Origin: Olsenella sp. An188
GTDB taxonomy: Bacteria; Actinomycetota; Coriobacteriia; Coriobacteriales; Atopobiaceae
Direction of reading: 5' to 3'
Assembly: GCF_002160255.1 (NCBI RefSeq)
Contig: NZ_NFKF01000001.1
Location: forward strand, 434,001-498,000
DNA: 64,000 nucleotides
Both the position numbers and the translations under genes were made by a program. Shown piece after piece: positions 7,826 to 18,433 of this stretch (within the stretch, counting starts at the first letter, position 1; each line of letters opens with the position of its first letter). Under the pieces are notes generated by a model. The model did not search any database and was not told the origin of the DNA. It worked only from the letters and a program-made list of their open reading frames with translations.

Positions 7826-8091
7826 GGGGTGGTGGGAAGCTGGTGTCCGCACGGCCCCGAGCTGCGGTTTCGACGACTCGGTCACGTGCGGTGAGCCCCG
7901 CGGCGGCGCGGGCGGGCTCGTCGCGCCGCTCGCCGGGGACTGTACGCCGCCTGCGAAGAACCCCGCGGGCCGAAGGCGGGCGGCCATGCCCGCCCACCTG
8001 CGCGTGGAAGGTGCGCGCAAGCCAGGTGGAAGGTCCGCGGAAGGTGCCCCCTGCTACGCTGTCCGCCCGTTTCCGACCGAAAGGAGCAGAC
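7826..8091. other. Gap between his promoter and 8092 gene
   Basis: I find no gene here. The stretch carries a GGCGGGCGGCCATGCCCGCC-like hairpin around 7976-7998 and a run of near-repeats of the form GTGGAAGGTxCGC between about 8007 and 8050, just before the ribosome-binding site AAAGGAG of the next gene. A -10-like TACGCT lies near 8055 without a convincing -35. Confidence 0.35.
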
Positions 8092-8577
8092 ATGGCACTG
8101 TATTGGCCCGAGGCGAACCTCGTGGTGACCTGCGAGGGGACGGAGCGGCAGGAGGGCGCCTGGCCGGGGAGCGCGCTCGTCATAGCGATGCGTCCCGAGC
8201 AGGCGGACGGCGACGCCTTCGTCGAGGCGGTCCGGGAGCTCGTGGTGGACCGGACCCTCGACCGGCGCCGGGCCACGCTCGACTACATCCTCGAGCACGG
8301 CGGCGAGATGCCCGAGCCGACCAGCTCGGCCCCGGTCGAGGGGGTCGAGCAGAGCGCCGCCGTCGAGGCCGAGTCGCGCCTGCGCGAGCGCCTCGTGCGG
8401 GAGGCTCGCGAGGCGCGCGACGGGGCCGAGGCGGACGCGTGGCCGGATGAGGGGCCCGTGCGCTGGCACGGCTTTCCCGACGTGATGCCGAGCGACCCCC
8501 TCGCCCTCGGCCCCCTGGGGGCGCAGGTGGTCTACCTCTCGGTGGAGAACTGCGAGGAGCTCGTGGTGGGACGCTGA
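8092..8577 (+). CDS. Hypothetical protein, 161 aa
   Basis: I do not recognise this family. The start MALYWPEANLVVTCEG is set by a strong AAAGGAG seven bases upstream of the ATG at 8092; the longer upstream frame is GC-rich shadow. The protein is acidic and soluble-looking, with no signal peptide or membrane helix. The middle (about residues 60-125) is rich in Glu, Arg and Ala and could be helical. The C-terminus reads LGAQVVYLSVENCEELVVGR. It stands alone between the his operon, which it diverges from, and murJ, which converges on it. A lineage-restricted Coriobacteriia protein is the likeliest reading. Confidence 0.6.
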   Translation: MALYWPEANLVVTCEGTERQEGAWPGSALVIAMRPEQADGDAFVEAVRELVVDRTLDRRRATLDYILEHGGEMPEPTSSAPVEGVEQSAAVEAESRLRERLVREAREARDGAEADAWPDEGPVRWHGFPDVMPSDPLALGPLGAQVVYLSVENCEELVVGR

Positions 8578-8621
8578 GGCGCCGGGCGGGCGGGGCGCGC
8601 TGACGTCGGCGCGTCCCGCCG

Positions 8622-10298
8622 TCAGCGGTGGAGCAGGCGCCCCGCGAGCCGACTGATCATCCCGGCCTCGGGCACGCGCAGCAGCAGGGCGCCGCCGTAG
8701 GTCACGAGCAGCGCGGGCACGCCGGCGGCCACGCAGTAGGCGACCGAGCGGAGCATCGACCCCGCGCAGTCGCCAAGCGATGAGTTGAGCAGGGCGAGGA
8801 GGGCGGCGCCCACGGCCGCGCCGGCCAGGCCGAGCGCGGCGGAGCGCAGGGCGGCGAGCAGCACGGAGCCCAGGCCGATCCTGCCGAGCGCGGCGCGCAG
8901 GCTCCAGAACATGACGACGCACAGCGTCACGAAGAACAGCGTCGAGGAGAGCGCCACGAAGTCCAGCCCGAAGCGCGGGGTCAGCGCGAGGAGGGCGACC
9001 ACCTGCACCACGGCCGCCACGGCGTTGGCCACGGCGCACAGGGCCATCCTGCGCATCGCCGAGGCGACCTTCTGCAGGTACATGTAGACCGCGTAGGCCG
9101 GCAGCGAGACCGCGTAGGCGCCGAGGTAGGACGCCGTCATGGAGAGCGCGTCGGCAGAGAAGCTGCCCGCGGCGAGAACCGAGATGAGCGGCACCGAGAA
9201 GACCATGAGGTAGAGCATGAACGGGACGGAGAAGAACAGGATCTGGCTCGTTCCGGAGGCGATGCCGCGCGTGAACGAGCCCCTGTCGCCGCGCGCCCAG
9301 CTGTCGGAGAGCTCGGTGAACATCGCCGTGGTGATCGGCACCGTGAGGATGGAGTACGGCAGGGTGTACCACAGGCGCGAGTAGTACGTGATCGACGCCC
9401 CCGTCGCCACGACGGAGAGCGCCGAGCTCGACTGCACCGAGGTGGTCACGAACGAGGCAACGACCACGGCGACGGAGGGCACGCCGATCTTGAGCGTCTC
9501 CCTGAGCAGCGGGTCCCTCAGGTCAACGCGAAAGCGCAGCCGGATGCCGTGGCGCAGCATCGGGGGTATCTGCAGGGCGACCTGCACGGCCACGCCGAGC
9601 GGGTTGCCCAGGGCCAGGACGAGCAGCGCGAGCTCCGGGTTCTTGTCGGCGAGAAACGCGTAGGCGAGGAAGGAGGCCGTGGTCACGAAGTTGTTGAAGA
9701 TCGGCGCCGCCTGCCCCCAGAAGTAGTCGCGCTCCGCGTTGAGCACGCCGGAGAAGATCGACGAGAGCGCGTAGAGCACGACCTCGATCACGAAGAAGCG
9801 GAAGAAGTAGACGGTGAGGTCGAAGTCGAACTCGTCGGTCGCGGTGAAGGACTGCGTGTAGACCATCTGCGACGCGAAGACGAAGCCCAGGACCGTAACC
9901 GCGCCCATGACGAGAAGGACGATGGAGACGAGGTTGGAGGTGTACTCGCTCGCCCCCTCGGTGCCTGCCCGCTTCTTGACGGACATGTAGACCGGCAGGA
10001 ACGCCGTGGTGAGCATGCCCGCGGCGACGAGCTCGTAGAGCTGGTTGGGGAGGTTGTTGGCGATGGAGTAGCAGCTCGCCATGACCGTGACGCCGATGGC
10101 GTACGCCTGCCCCCACGTGCGGAGGAACCCCGTGAGGCGGCTCACCACCACGAGCACGCTCATGAGCGCGGCGCTGCGCCCGACCTGCTCCTGGGTGTCG
10201 GACTCGCGGGCGGCGCGGGCGTCGATGCGCGTGGTGAGCTCGGCGTCCTCGCCGAGGCGCCTCATGTGCTTTGGCTGGTATGCGGGCGTGCGACTCAC
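8622..10298 (-). CDS. murJ: MurJ/MviN-family lipid II flippase
   Basis: This is a multi-pass membrane protein of the MOP superfamily (MviN/MurJ), which flips lipid II across the cytoplasmic membrane for peptidoglycan assembly. I count about 14 hydrophobic segments over 558 residues. The N-terminal signature SRLTGFLRTW, with ANNLPNQLYELVAAGML, places the conserved arginines and the substrate cavity loop. I start at the GTG at 10298 (VSRTPAYQPKHMRRL), which has GAGGAGG upstream; the longer frame adds nine unlikely residues. A roughly 40-residue hydrophilic N-tail precedes the first helix. No operon partner is evident. A polysaccharide exporter of the same superfamily is the alternative. Confidence 0.88.
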   Translation of the reverse strand: MSRTPAYQPKHMRRLGEDAELTTRIDARAARESDTQEQVGRSAALMSVLVVVSRLTGFLRTWGQAYAIGVTVMASCYSIANNLPNQLYELVAAGMLTTAFLPVYMSVKKRAGTEGASEYTSNLVSIVLLVMGAVTVLGFVFASQMVYTQSFTATDEFDFDLTVYFFRFFVIEVVLYALSSIFSGVLNAERDYFWGQAAPIFNNFVTTASFLAYAFLADKNPELALLVLALGNPLGVAVQVALQIPPMLRHGIRLRFRVDLRDPLLRETLKIGVPSVAVVVASFVTTSVQSSSALSVVATGASITYYSRLWYTLPYSILTVPITTAMFTELSDSWARGDRGSFTRGIASGTSQILFFSVPFMLYLMVFSVPLISVLAAGSFSADALSMTASYLGAYAVSLPAYAVYMYLQKVASAMRRMALCAVANAVAAVVQVVALLALTPRFGLDFVALSSTLFFVTLCVVMFWSLRAALGRIGLGSVLLAALRSAALGLAGAAVGAALLALLNSSLGDCAGSMLRSVAYCVAAGVPALLVTYGGALLLRVPEAGMISRLAGRLLHR

Positions 10299-10620
10299 CT
10301 GTCTGCCTCCTCGCGTCGCGGGCAAAGACCCTTTATCTTCTCACCGCCCCGCCCCGCACGGAGGGCGCCGCGCGGATTTCCCGCCGTTTCCCCACAGTGA
10401 CGCGCGACGAGCACCGCCCGGATTTCCCGCCGCGCCGCTCCCGTCGGGCCGCACAATTCCGGAATTGTGCGGCCGGGCGGGGCGTGCGGAGGGGGTTCTC
10501 CCAGTTGAGGTTCTTCTCGCGCTTAGAGAAGCCGGGTTGTCCCGGTCGCTTCTCGCACAATTCCGGAATTGTGCGGCCGCGGGAGCCGAGGGCCGAGAAG
10601 CGCCGCGAAGCCGGGAGCGC
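10299..10620. other. murJ-ybaK intergenic region with repeats
   Basis: There is no gene in these 322 bases. They contain a 14-base direct repeat, CGGATTTCCCGCCG (10373-10386 and 10419-10432), followed by a 129-base palindrome-bracketed element at 10447-10575. Small frames exist across the element, but their differences between the two copies do not look like protein-level constraint. Confidence 0.6.
10447..10575 (+). repeat. 129-bp palindrome-bracketed repeat, copy 1
   Basis: The element begins with a perfect 28-base palindrome (10447-10474, core GCACAATTCCGGAATTGTGC with GGCC ends) and ends with a second copy of the same core (perfect over 10554-10575). Between them lies a linker with TTCTTCTCGC and a bulged stem pairing GAGAAGCCGGG with CCCGG...GCTTCTC around 10525-10553. 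A second copy, same orientation and same length, is at 49641-49769 with six substitutions. This arrangement of palindrome, stem and palindrome recalls BIME/REP-type elements, but the sequence is not one I know. Confidence 0.85.
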
Positions 10621-11118
10621 CTAGCGCACCAGGTCGGCGTAGGCGGCGCCGCAGAAGCTCGCGAGGTCGTCCGGGGCGAGGACGAGCGAGAGGCCGCGCC
10701 GCCCGCCGGAGACGTGGATCTTGTCGAAGAGCTGGGCGGTCTCGTCGATCAGCGTGGGGAAGCGCCGCTTCATGCCCACCGGCGAGCATCCCCCGCGCAC
10801 GTAGCCCGTCGTCGGCTCGAGGTCGCGGACGTGCATCATCGCGAGGCTCTTCTCGCCCGCCGCTGCCGCCGCCTTCTTGAGGTCGAGCTCGTCGGCCACC
10901 GGGATGCAACACACCACGTGCTCCCCTCCCGGCGTCACGCACACGAGCGTCTTGAAGCTCGCGGCCGGGTCCTCCCCCAGCATCTGCGCGATGTGCAGGC
11001 CGAGCTCGCTCGAGGTGTCGGACTCGTCCACCTCGTACGTCTCGTACGAGAAGGGCACGCCCGCCGCCTCGAGCTCGCGCATGGCGTTGGTCTTCTGAAG
11101 CTTCTCGCGCCGCGCCAC
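10621..11118 (-). CDS. ybaK: YbaK/EbsC-type aminoacyl-tRNA deacylase
   Basis: The 165-residue protein belongs to the YbaK family, which hydrolyses Cys-tRNA(Pro) made by mis-charging ProRS. Family features are the N-terminal LEAAGVPFSYETYEVDE, the lysine-containing SFKTLVCV (equivalent to the KTL motif near K46 in the Haemophilus enzyme), the GGEHVVCCIPV strand and the substrate loop TTGYVRGGCSPVGMKRRFP. The start is a GTG at 11118, four bases after the uvrA stop, so it is probably co-transcribed with uvrA. The link to DNA repair is positional only. Confidence 0.93.
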   Translation of the reverse strand: MARREKLQKTNAMRELEAAGVPFSYETYEVDESDTSSELGLHIAQMLGEDPAASFKTLVCVTPGGEHVVCCIPVADELDLKKAAAAAGEKSLAMMHVRDLEPTTGYVRGGCSPVGMKRRFPTLIDETAQLFDKIHVSGGRRGLSLVLAPDDLASFCGAAYADLVR

Positions 11119-11122
11119 GGGG

Positions 11123-13996
<2,874 letters not shown>

Positions 13997-14088
13997 GTGG
14001 GGGCCTCCCGTGTTGCGAGTTTTTAGCCGCTCTAGTGTAGCCGAGCGCCGGCGGCGCGGAGGCCCGTTGCGGCGGCTCCACGGGATAT

Positions 14089-14102
14089 GCAAACACGTGT
14101 AC
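14089..14102 (-). promoter_or_regulatory. Probable SOS (LexA) box upstream of uvrA
   Basis: On the minus strand this reads GTACACGTGTTTGC. It matches the uvrB site (24403-24416, GAACAAGTGTTTGC) at 12 of 14 positions and resembles the Gram-positive LexA consensus GAAC-N4-GTTC, with changes in each half. Its presence before both uvrA and uvrB is the main support. No good core promoter could be placed around it. Confidence 0.5.
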
Positions 14103-14122
14103 GGTCGAGAAGAACGTGAGCG

Positions 14123-14292
14123 CGCAGGTTATGGACGGTTTGGCGGCCCGAAGCGTCCGGAACCCGCACGTTTCCCCAATAGGTGCAGGTTGTGGACGTT
14201 TTTCTCGTCCAAAGCGTCCGGAACCTGCACGTACCCGGAATCCATGCAGGTTGTGGACGGTTCGGGAGGACAAAGCGTCCGGAACCTGCACG
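14123..14292. repeat. Tandem array of three stem-loops
   Basis: Three units start at 14123, 14185 and 14246, a period of about 61 bases. In each, a left arm GCAGGTT-TGGACG pairs with a right arm CGTCCGGAACC-GC across a loop of about 16 bases that differs between units. Unit 2 pairs 14183-14198 with 14215-14230; unit 3 pairs 14244-14259 with 14276-14292. The arms are conserved and the loops are not, which points to structure or protein binding as the maintained property. The array ends ten bases from the stop of the MBL-fold gene and could serve as its terminator. Confidence 0.8.
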
Positions 14293-14301
14293 TACGCGCG
14301 C

Positions 14302-15408
14302 CTACGACGGGAAGTAGCGGCTCACGCCGTCGGCCCCGCGCTCGCGGCGCGCCGCGCCCGTCGCCACCAGGTGGTCGAGGTGCGCCACGCTCTCGGAGAC
14401 GAGGAACCACCGCGTGAGCGCCGGCGTCTGCGCCCAGTGGTCGAAGGGCGCGCGCCAGCCGAGTTCGCCCACCAGCTCGAAGCCCGTGCGGCCCGGCTCC
14501 GCCTCGATGGCCGCCAGGGCCCGCGCGCTGCGCCGCTCGTGGTGGGCGGCGTTGGCGAGGCAGCGCTCGGAGACGTCCCCCTCCTGGAGCCCGTGGCCCA
14601 TGAAGGCGTGCTCGATCCCCATGCCCGCGAGGCGCCGCAGCGTCTTGAGCTGCGCCCCGAGCGGGTCCTCGCCCTCGCCCCAGAAGCCTATGCAGGTGGA
14701 GCACAGGAACAGGACCGCGTCGCCGAGAAACGCCGTGCGCGAGCGGGGCTCCCAGAGCACGCACTGCCCCTGCGTGTGGCCCGGCGCGGGGACGACCTCG
14801 AACGACCAGCGGCCGCAGCCCACCGGGGAGCCGGCCGCCACCGTCTCGAAGGCGACTCTCTCGCGCTCGAAGTTGACCACGTGGTCCCAGATCACGTCCG
14901 CCAGCTCGGCGGCCTCGGCGGCGGGGGCGCCCTCCGCGGCGAGGCGGGCGGCCATCTCGTCCCTCCACGCCTCCACGGCGAAGCGGCGCATGTCGGCGAG
15001 CACGCCCTCCGGCACGAGCACGCGCGCGCCCGCCTCAGCGAGCTCGCGCGCGAGCCCCACGTGGTCGATGTGGGCGTGGGTGCAGAAGAGCGTCGTGCGC
15101 GCAGGGTCCACCCCCAGCCCGAGCAGGGCGCGCATGAGGCGCGTGTCGTTCATGGGGTCGGGCGTGCCCGCGTCCACCACGAGCGCCTCCCCGCCGTCGA
15201 GCACCACGAAGGCGTTCACGGAGGGCAGGAACGTGTCGTGCATGAGGAGCTCGACGCGCCAGACCTCGGGCTCGTCGAGAACGCGGGCGCAGGTGAAGCC
15301 GTCGCCGTCGAGGGTGAAGCAGTTGGGCCCGCAGCCCCCGCCCCACTCGTCGGCGGCGGGCAGGGACTCCGCGCCGGCGCCGGGCGCGTCGTACTTCTCG
15401 CTAGTCAA
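14302..15408 (-). CDS. MBL-fold metallo-hydrolase
   Basis: This 368-residue protein is a metallo-beta-lactamase-fold hydrolase. The zinc signature THAHIDHVG lies at about residues 110-118, with later ligands GHTQGQ (histidine), FLGDAVLF (bridging aspartate) and a C-terminal FMGHGLQ histidine. The N-terminal part has CGPNCFTLDGDGF, and the C-terminal 80 residues resemble the winged-helix tail of LACTB2-type nucleases or thioesterase-like members. The start is a TTG at 15408 that overlaps the end of the upstream YhcH-type gene by eight bases, so the two are translationally coupled. Substrate is unknown; glyoxalase-II-like hydrolases are one alternative. Confidence 0.8.
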   Translation of the reverse strand: MTSEKYDAPGAGAESLPAADEWGGGCGPNCFTLDGDGFTCARVLDEPEVWRVELLMHDTFLPSVNAFVVLDGGEALVVDAGTPDPMNDTRLMRALLGLGVDPARTTLFCTHAHIDHVGLARELAEAGARVLVPEGVLADMRRFAVEAWRDEMAARLAAEGAPAAEAAELADVIWDHVVNFERERVAFETVAAGSPVGCGRWSFEVVPAPGHTQGQCVLWEPRSRTAFLGDAVLFLCSTCIGFWGEGEDPLGAQLKTLRRLAGMGIEHAFMGHGLQEGDVSERCLANAAHHERRSARALAAIEAEPGRTGFELVGELGWRAPFDHWAQTPALTRWFLVSESVAHLDHLVATGAARRERGADGVSRYFPS

Positions 15409-15859
15409 CGAGCACCTTCACGCAGACCTTCTTGAGCGGCGCCGGCTCGCCGGGGCAGCAGCCGGGCTTGTGCGCGTCGCACGGCGGCGTGACCACGAGG
15501 TCGCCGGGGCGCAGCGTGGCCCAGGCCTCGCGGTCGCCCGGCACGTACAGGCCGAAGTCGTCAGCCTCGGAGAACTCGCCCACCGGCTCGCACTCCCCCA
15601 CCGGCGCCACGCCCATCAGCTCCTCGCCGGAGATGACGTAGTGGACGTCGGCGTAGCGGCGGTGCGCCTCGTAGTTCTTCTCGCCAGGGCGGACCGTGGT
15701 GAGCTCCTGGACGTTGGCAAAGACCTCGTCGCCCATGATCTCGTGGCGGCCGGGGGCGAGCTCGGCCAGGTCGGGACGCGTGAGGAACTCGAGCGCCTTG
15801 GCCATGCGCGCGGAGGTGACGTCGTTGCGGGCGGCGTCTGCGAGGGACGTGAAGATCAT
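15401..15859 (-). CDS. YhcH/YjgK/YiaL family (DUF386) protein
   Basis: This 152-residue single-domain protein of the DUF386 family has a cupin-like fold, related to EbgC and linked to sugar (for example sialic acid) metabolism. Visible features are GRHEIMGDEVFANVQEL, the metal-site segment AHRRYADVHYVISGEE and VTPPCDAHKPGC near the C-terminus, matching the histidine and acidic ligands of the family. It is the first gene of a two-gene operon with the MBL-fold hydrolase and is divergent from the Mrp ATPase. The ATG at 15859 is preceded by GGAGG. No sugar catabolic genes are adjacent, so the substrate stays open. Confidence 0.88.
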   Translation of the reverse strand: MIFTSLADAARNDVTSARMAKALEFLTRPDLAELAPGRHEIMGDEVFANVQELTTVRPGEKNYEAHRRYADVHYVISGEELMGVAPVGECEPVGEFSEADDFGLYVPGDREAWATLRPGDLVVTPPCDAHKPGCCPGEPAPLKKVCVKVLVD

Positions 15860-15994
15860 GGGGCCTCCATCTCTGTGTCGGCGGGCGGTGTGCCTGGCCC
15901 AAGTATGAACCATCCCGGACTCCCCCTTGGGTAGAATCGTCTCGTCGCACAAACGCCGCGCGCCCGACGGCGCGCCAAGGGAGAGGAACCACGC

Positions 15995-16876
15995 ATGGAG
16001 AAGAGCGAGCAGGACAGGCTCCGCGAGGAGGTCGACGAGGTCCTGCACGGCAGCAAGGGCGCCGCGCAGCCTCCCCAGGTCGAGGAGCAGAACGCGTGCT
16101 CGAACGTGCGCCACGTCATCGGCGTGGTGTCGGGCAAGGGGGGCGTGGGCAAGTCGCTCGTGTGCGGCATCCTCGCCGTGAACCTGGCCCGCCGCGGCGC
16201 GCGCGTGGGCATCCTGGACGCCGACATCACCGGCCCCTCGGTCCCGCGCATGATGGGGCTCGCCGGGGAGCGCGCCCGCGCGGTCGACGAGCTGCTCGTC
16301 CCCAACCGGACCGCGGGGGGCATCAAGGTCATGAGCGCCAACCTCGTGCTCGAGCACGAGAGCGACCCGGTGCTCTGGCGCGGCCCGGTGGTCGCCGGGG
16401 CCATCAAGCAGTTCTGGAGCGAGTGCGCCTGGGGCGAGCTCGACTACCTGCTCGTGGACATGCCCCCGGGAACCGGCGACGTGGCGCTCACGGTCTTCCA
16501 GTCGCTGCCCGTGGACGGCGTGGTGATCGTGAGCTCCCCGCAGGACCTCGTGCAGATGGTCGTGGGCAAGGCCGTCAACATGGCAAACCTCATGCAGGTC
16601 CCGGTGCTCGGTCTCGTGGAGAACATGGCGTACGTGGAGTGCCCGCACTGCGGGGAGAGGATCTACCCCTACGGGCCGAGCCGCCTGGCCGAGACGGCCG
16701 AGGCCTTCGACGTCGAGGCGCTCGGGCAGCTGGGGATCGACCCGGCGCTCGCGGCGGCCTGCGACGACGGCACCTTCGAGCGCGCCCTGCCCGAGGGCCT
16801 GCTCGCCGAAGCCACCGACACCGTGGTGCGCGTGGCCGAGTTCGTGGACGCGGTGCGCGGCGGGACCGGCGCGTAG
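15995..16876 (+). CDS. Mrp/NBP35-family iron-sulfur carrier ATPase
   Basis: The protein (293 residues) is a P-loop ATPase of the Mrp/ApbC/NBP35 family that binds and transfers iron-sulfur clusters. It shows the deviant Walker A SGKGGVGKS at about residues 45-53, the switch DADITGPSVPRMMG, the Walker B-like LLVDMPPGTGDV, and the cluster-binding pair CPHCGERIYPYG near residue 215. Length fits the compact form without the N-terminal DUF59 domain. GAGAGGAACC precedes the ATG. The following oxidoreductase gene starts one base after the stop, so they are co-transcribed. Confidence 0.93.
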   Translation: MEKSEQDRLREEVDEVLHGSKGAAQPPQVEEQNACSNVRHVIGVVSGKGGVGKSLVCGILAVNLARRGARVGILDADITGPSVPRMMGLAGERARAVDELLVPNRTAGGIKVMSANLVLEHESDPVLWRGPVVAGAIKQFWSECAWGELDYLLVDMPPGTGDVALTVFQSLPVDGVVIVSSPQDLVQMVVGKAVNMANLMQVPVLGLVENMAYVECPHCGERIYPYGPSRLAETAEAFDVEALGQLGIDPALAAACDDGTFERALPEGLLAEATDTVVRVAEFVDAVRGGTGA

Positions 16877-16877
16877 C

Positions 16878-18074
16878 GTGGCACGTACGGCGAGAAGAAC
16901 CTCGAGGTCGCGAGCGCGCGAGGAGGCGCTCGCGGCGGCGCGGGCGGTCCGCGTGCCGCGGGCGGCAGACGTCGTGGTGGTGGGTGGCGGCGCCTCCGGG
17001 CTCGCCGCGGCCGTCGCCGCCGCGGAGGCCGGCGCGCACGTGGTGGCGCTCGAGCGCGACGTGGCGTTCGGGCGGCGTCTGCTCGCCACGGGCAACGGGC
17101 GCTGCAACCTTGCCAACGCGCGGCTCGCGTGGGGGCGCTACAACGACGCGGCCTTCGTGGAGGCGGTCTGCGGGACGCCCGAGGGGTTTCTCGCCGACGT
17201 GCTGGCGTTCTTCGAGGGATGCGGGCTCGCGGTGGCCGAGGAGGGCGGCGGGCGCATCTACCCGCTTTCGCGGCAGGCGTCCAGCGTGCGCGAGGTCCTT
17301 CTCGCCCGGGCGCGGCGGGCCGGCGTGGTGATGGCTGCCGCCCGCGAGGTGACGGGGATCGCGCAGGGCGAGGTTTCCTTTGACGAGGACGGGCGGCGGA
17401 TCTCCGTTTCCGCCGGCGCCGTGGTGGTCGCGGCGGGCGGCGGCGAGGGGCTGGTGCGCGGGCTCGGGCTCGCGTGCGCGCCGTACGAGCCGGTGCTCTG
17501 CTCGCTCGCGTGCCGCCCCGCCACGCCCGAGGTCGACCTCCGCGCGCTCGACGGGAGGCGCGCGCACGTGGTCGCGCGGCTCCTGCGCGAGGGGGCCGAG
17601 GTCGCGCGCGAGGAGGGCGAGGCGCTCTTCAGGACCTACGGGGTCTCGGGGATCGTCGCCTTCGACCTCTCGCGGCACGCCCGCCCCGGCGACGTCGTCT
17701 CCCTCGACCTCACCTGCGGAATGGACGAGCGGCGCGCGGGCGAGCTCGTGCGCGCCGCCGGCGGCGCCTGCGGCCTGCTCGACCCCGTCGTCGCCGCCGC
17801 CCTCGGCCCTGGCGCGGCGAGAAGGGCCCGCGACCTGCGCCTCGTCGTGTCCGGCCCGGCCGAGCCCGAGCGCGCGCAGGTCACCCGGGGAGGCCTGGTG
17901 ACGGCGCAGTTCTCGCCCAAGACGCTCGAGGCCAGGGCGGTTCCCGGCCTCTTCGCCTGCGGCGAGGCGCTCGACGTGGACGGCGCCTGCGGCGGCTTCA
18001 ACCTCGCCTGGGCATGGAAGAGCGGCCTGGTGGCAGGCGCGTCCGCCGCGGCGCGAGCCGTCGCCGGGAGGTAG
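16878..18074 (+). CDS. NAD(P)/FAD-dependent oxidoreductase, HI0933/BaiN type
   Basis: The protein (398 residues) belongs to the COG2081 flavoprotein family. The FAD dinucleotide fold is VVVVGGGASGLAAAV at about residues 32-46, followed by GRRLLATGNGRCNLAN, a family hallmark, and a C-terminal FACGEALDVDGACGGFNL that closes the FAD site. Members include the bile-acid enzyme BaiN, but most have no known substrate, so I do not assign one. The GTG start is one base after the mrp-like stop. The arginine-rich first 25 residues come partly from a GGCGAGAAGAACCT word and look like an extension. Confidence 0.88.
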   Translation: MARTARRTSRSRAREEALAAARAVRVPRAADVVVVGGGASGLAAAVAAAEAGAHVVALERDVAFGRRLLATGNGRCNLANARLAWGRYNDAAFVEAVCGTPEGFLADVLAFFEGCGLAVAEEGGGRIYPLSRQASSVREVLLARARRAGVVMAAAREVTGIAQGEVSFDEDGRRISVSAGAVVVAAGGGEGLVRGLGLACAPYEPVLCSLACRPATPEVDLRALDGRRAHVVARLLREGAEVAREEGEALFRTYGVSGIVAFDLSRHARPGDVVSLDLTCGMDERRAGELVRAAGGACGLLDPVVAAALGPGAARRARDLRLVVSGPAEPERAQVTRGGLVTAQFSPKTLEARAVPGLFACGEALDVDGACGGFNLAWAWKSGLVAGASAAARAVAGR

Positions 18075-18433
18075 CGCGGGCATCCCGGGCCGAGGTCCCT
18101 CTCGCCGCCGGGCGTGACCCGCCCCGCCACGAAAGCGGACCGATTGGGTGTTTGGCGGTGCGCGCGTCTCCCCAGGGGTCCGTTCTGCCAGAAAAGCACG
18201 GTGATTGGGTGGCATCCTTGATGCCCGCAGCCCAGAATCTGCCACAAGGCGCCATTTTGGCTCTCCCCTTGCAGGCACTTTGCTCGCATCCGCGACCCCT
18301 GGCGCGATCCAACATCAAGGATGCCACCCAGTCGCGCCCCGTTTGCGGCAGAGCGCGACGCCCGCCAGACGCGGCGCCCCATCACGTATCATTGAGCGGA
18401 CCCCAAACCGGGGGCGGTCGAGAAAGGACGCAC
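18075..18433. other. Intergenic region with an 18-bp inverted repeat
   Basis: These 359 bases between two plus-strand flavoprotein genes contain no gene. A perfect 18-base pair of inverted arms lies at 18206-18223 (TGGGTGGCATCCTTGATG) and 18313-18330, with 89 bases between them; a further GATTGGGT occurs near 18141. The segment 18235-18310 is noticeably less GC-rich than its surroundings. A -10-like TATCAT (18387-18392) and the ribosome site AAAGGA precede the next ATG. Confidence 0.65.

Larger units (their letters stand above)
13997..14301. other. uvrA upstream region
   Basis: These 305 bases lie upstream of uvrA and downstream of the MBL hydrolase, both on the minus strand. Reading toward uvrA they contain three tandem stem-loops (14123-14292), a CGAGAAG word at about 14105, the probable SOS box (14089-14102) and a TACACT hexamer near 14034. 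I see no gene. Confidence 0.6.

Noticed and set aside
10333-10560. Small minus-strand frame (KREKNLNWEN...RNCA) found in both copies of the 129-base element (also 49643-49770)
   Set aside because: Of the six base differences between copies, four change the residue and two are silent in this frame, and the strictly conserved parts are palindromes. This looks like structural conservation, not a protein.
14123-14292. CRISPR array
   Set aside because: The three units are internally paired stem-loops with variable loops inside the repeat, only three units are present, and no cas genes are nearby.
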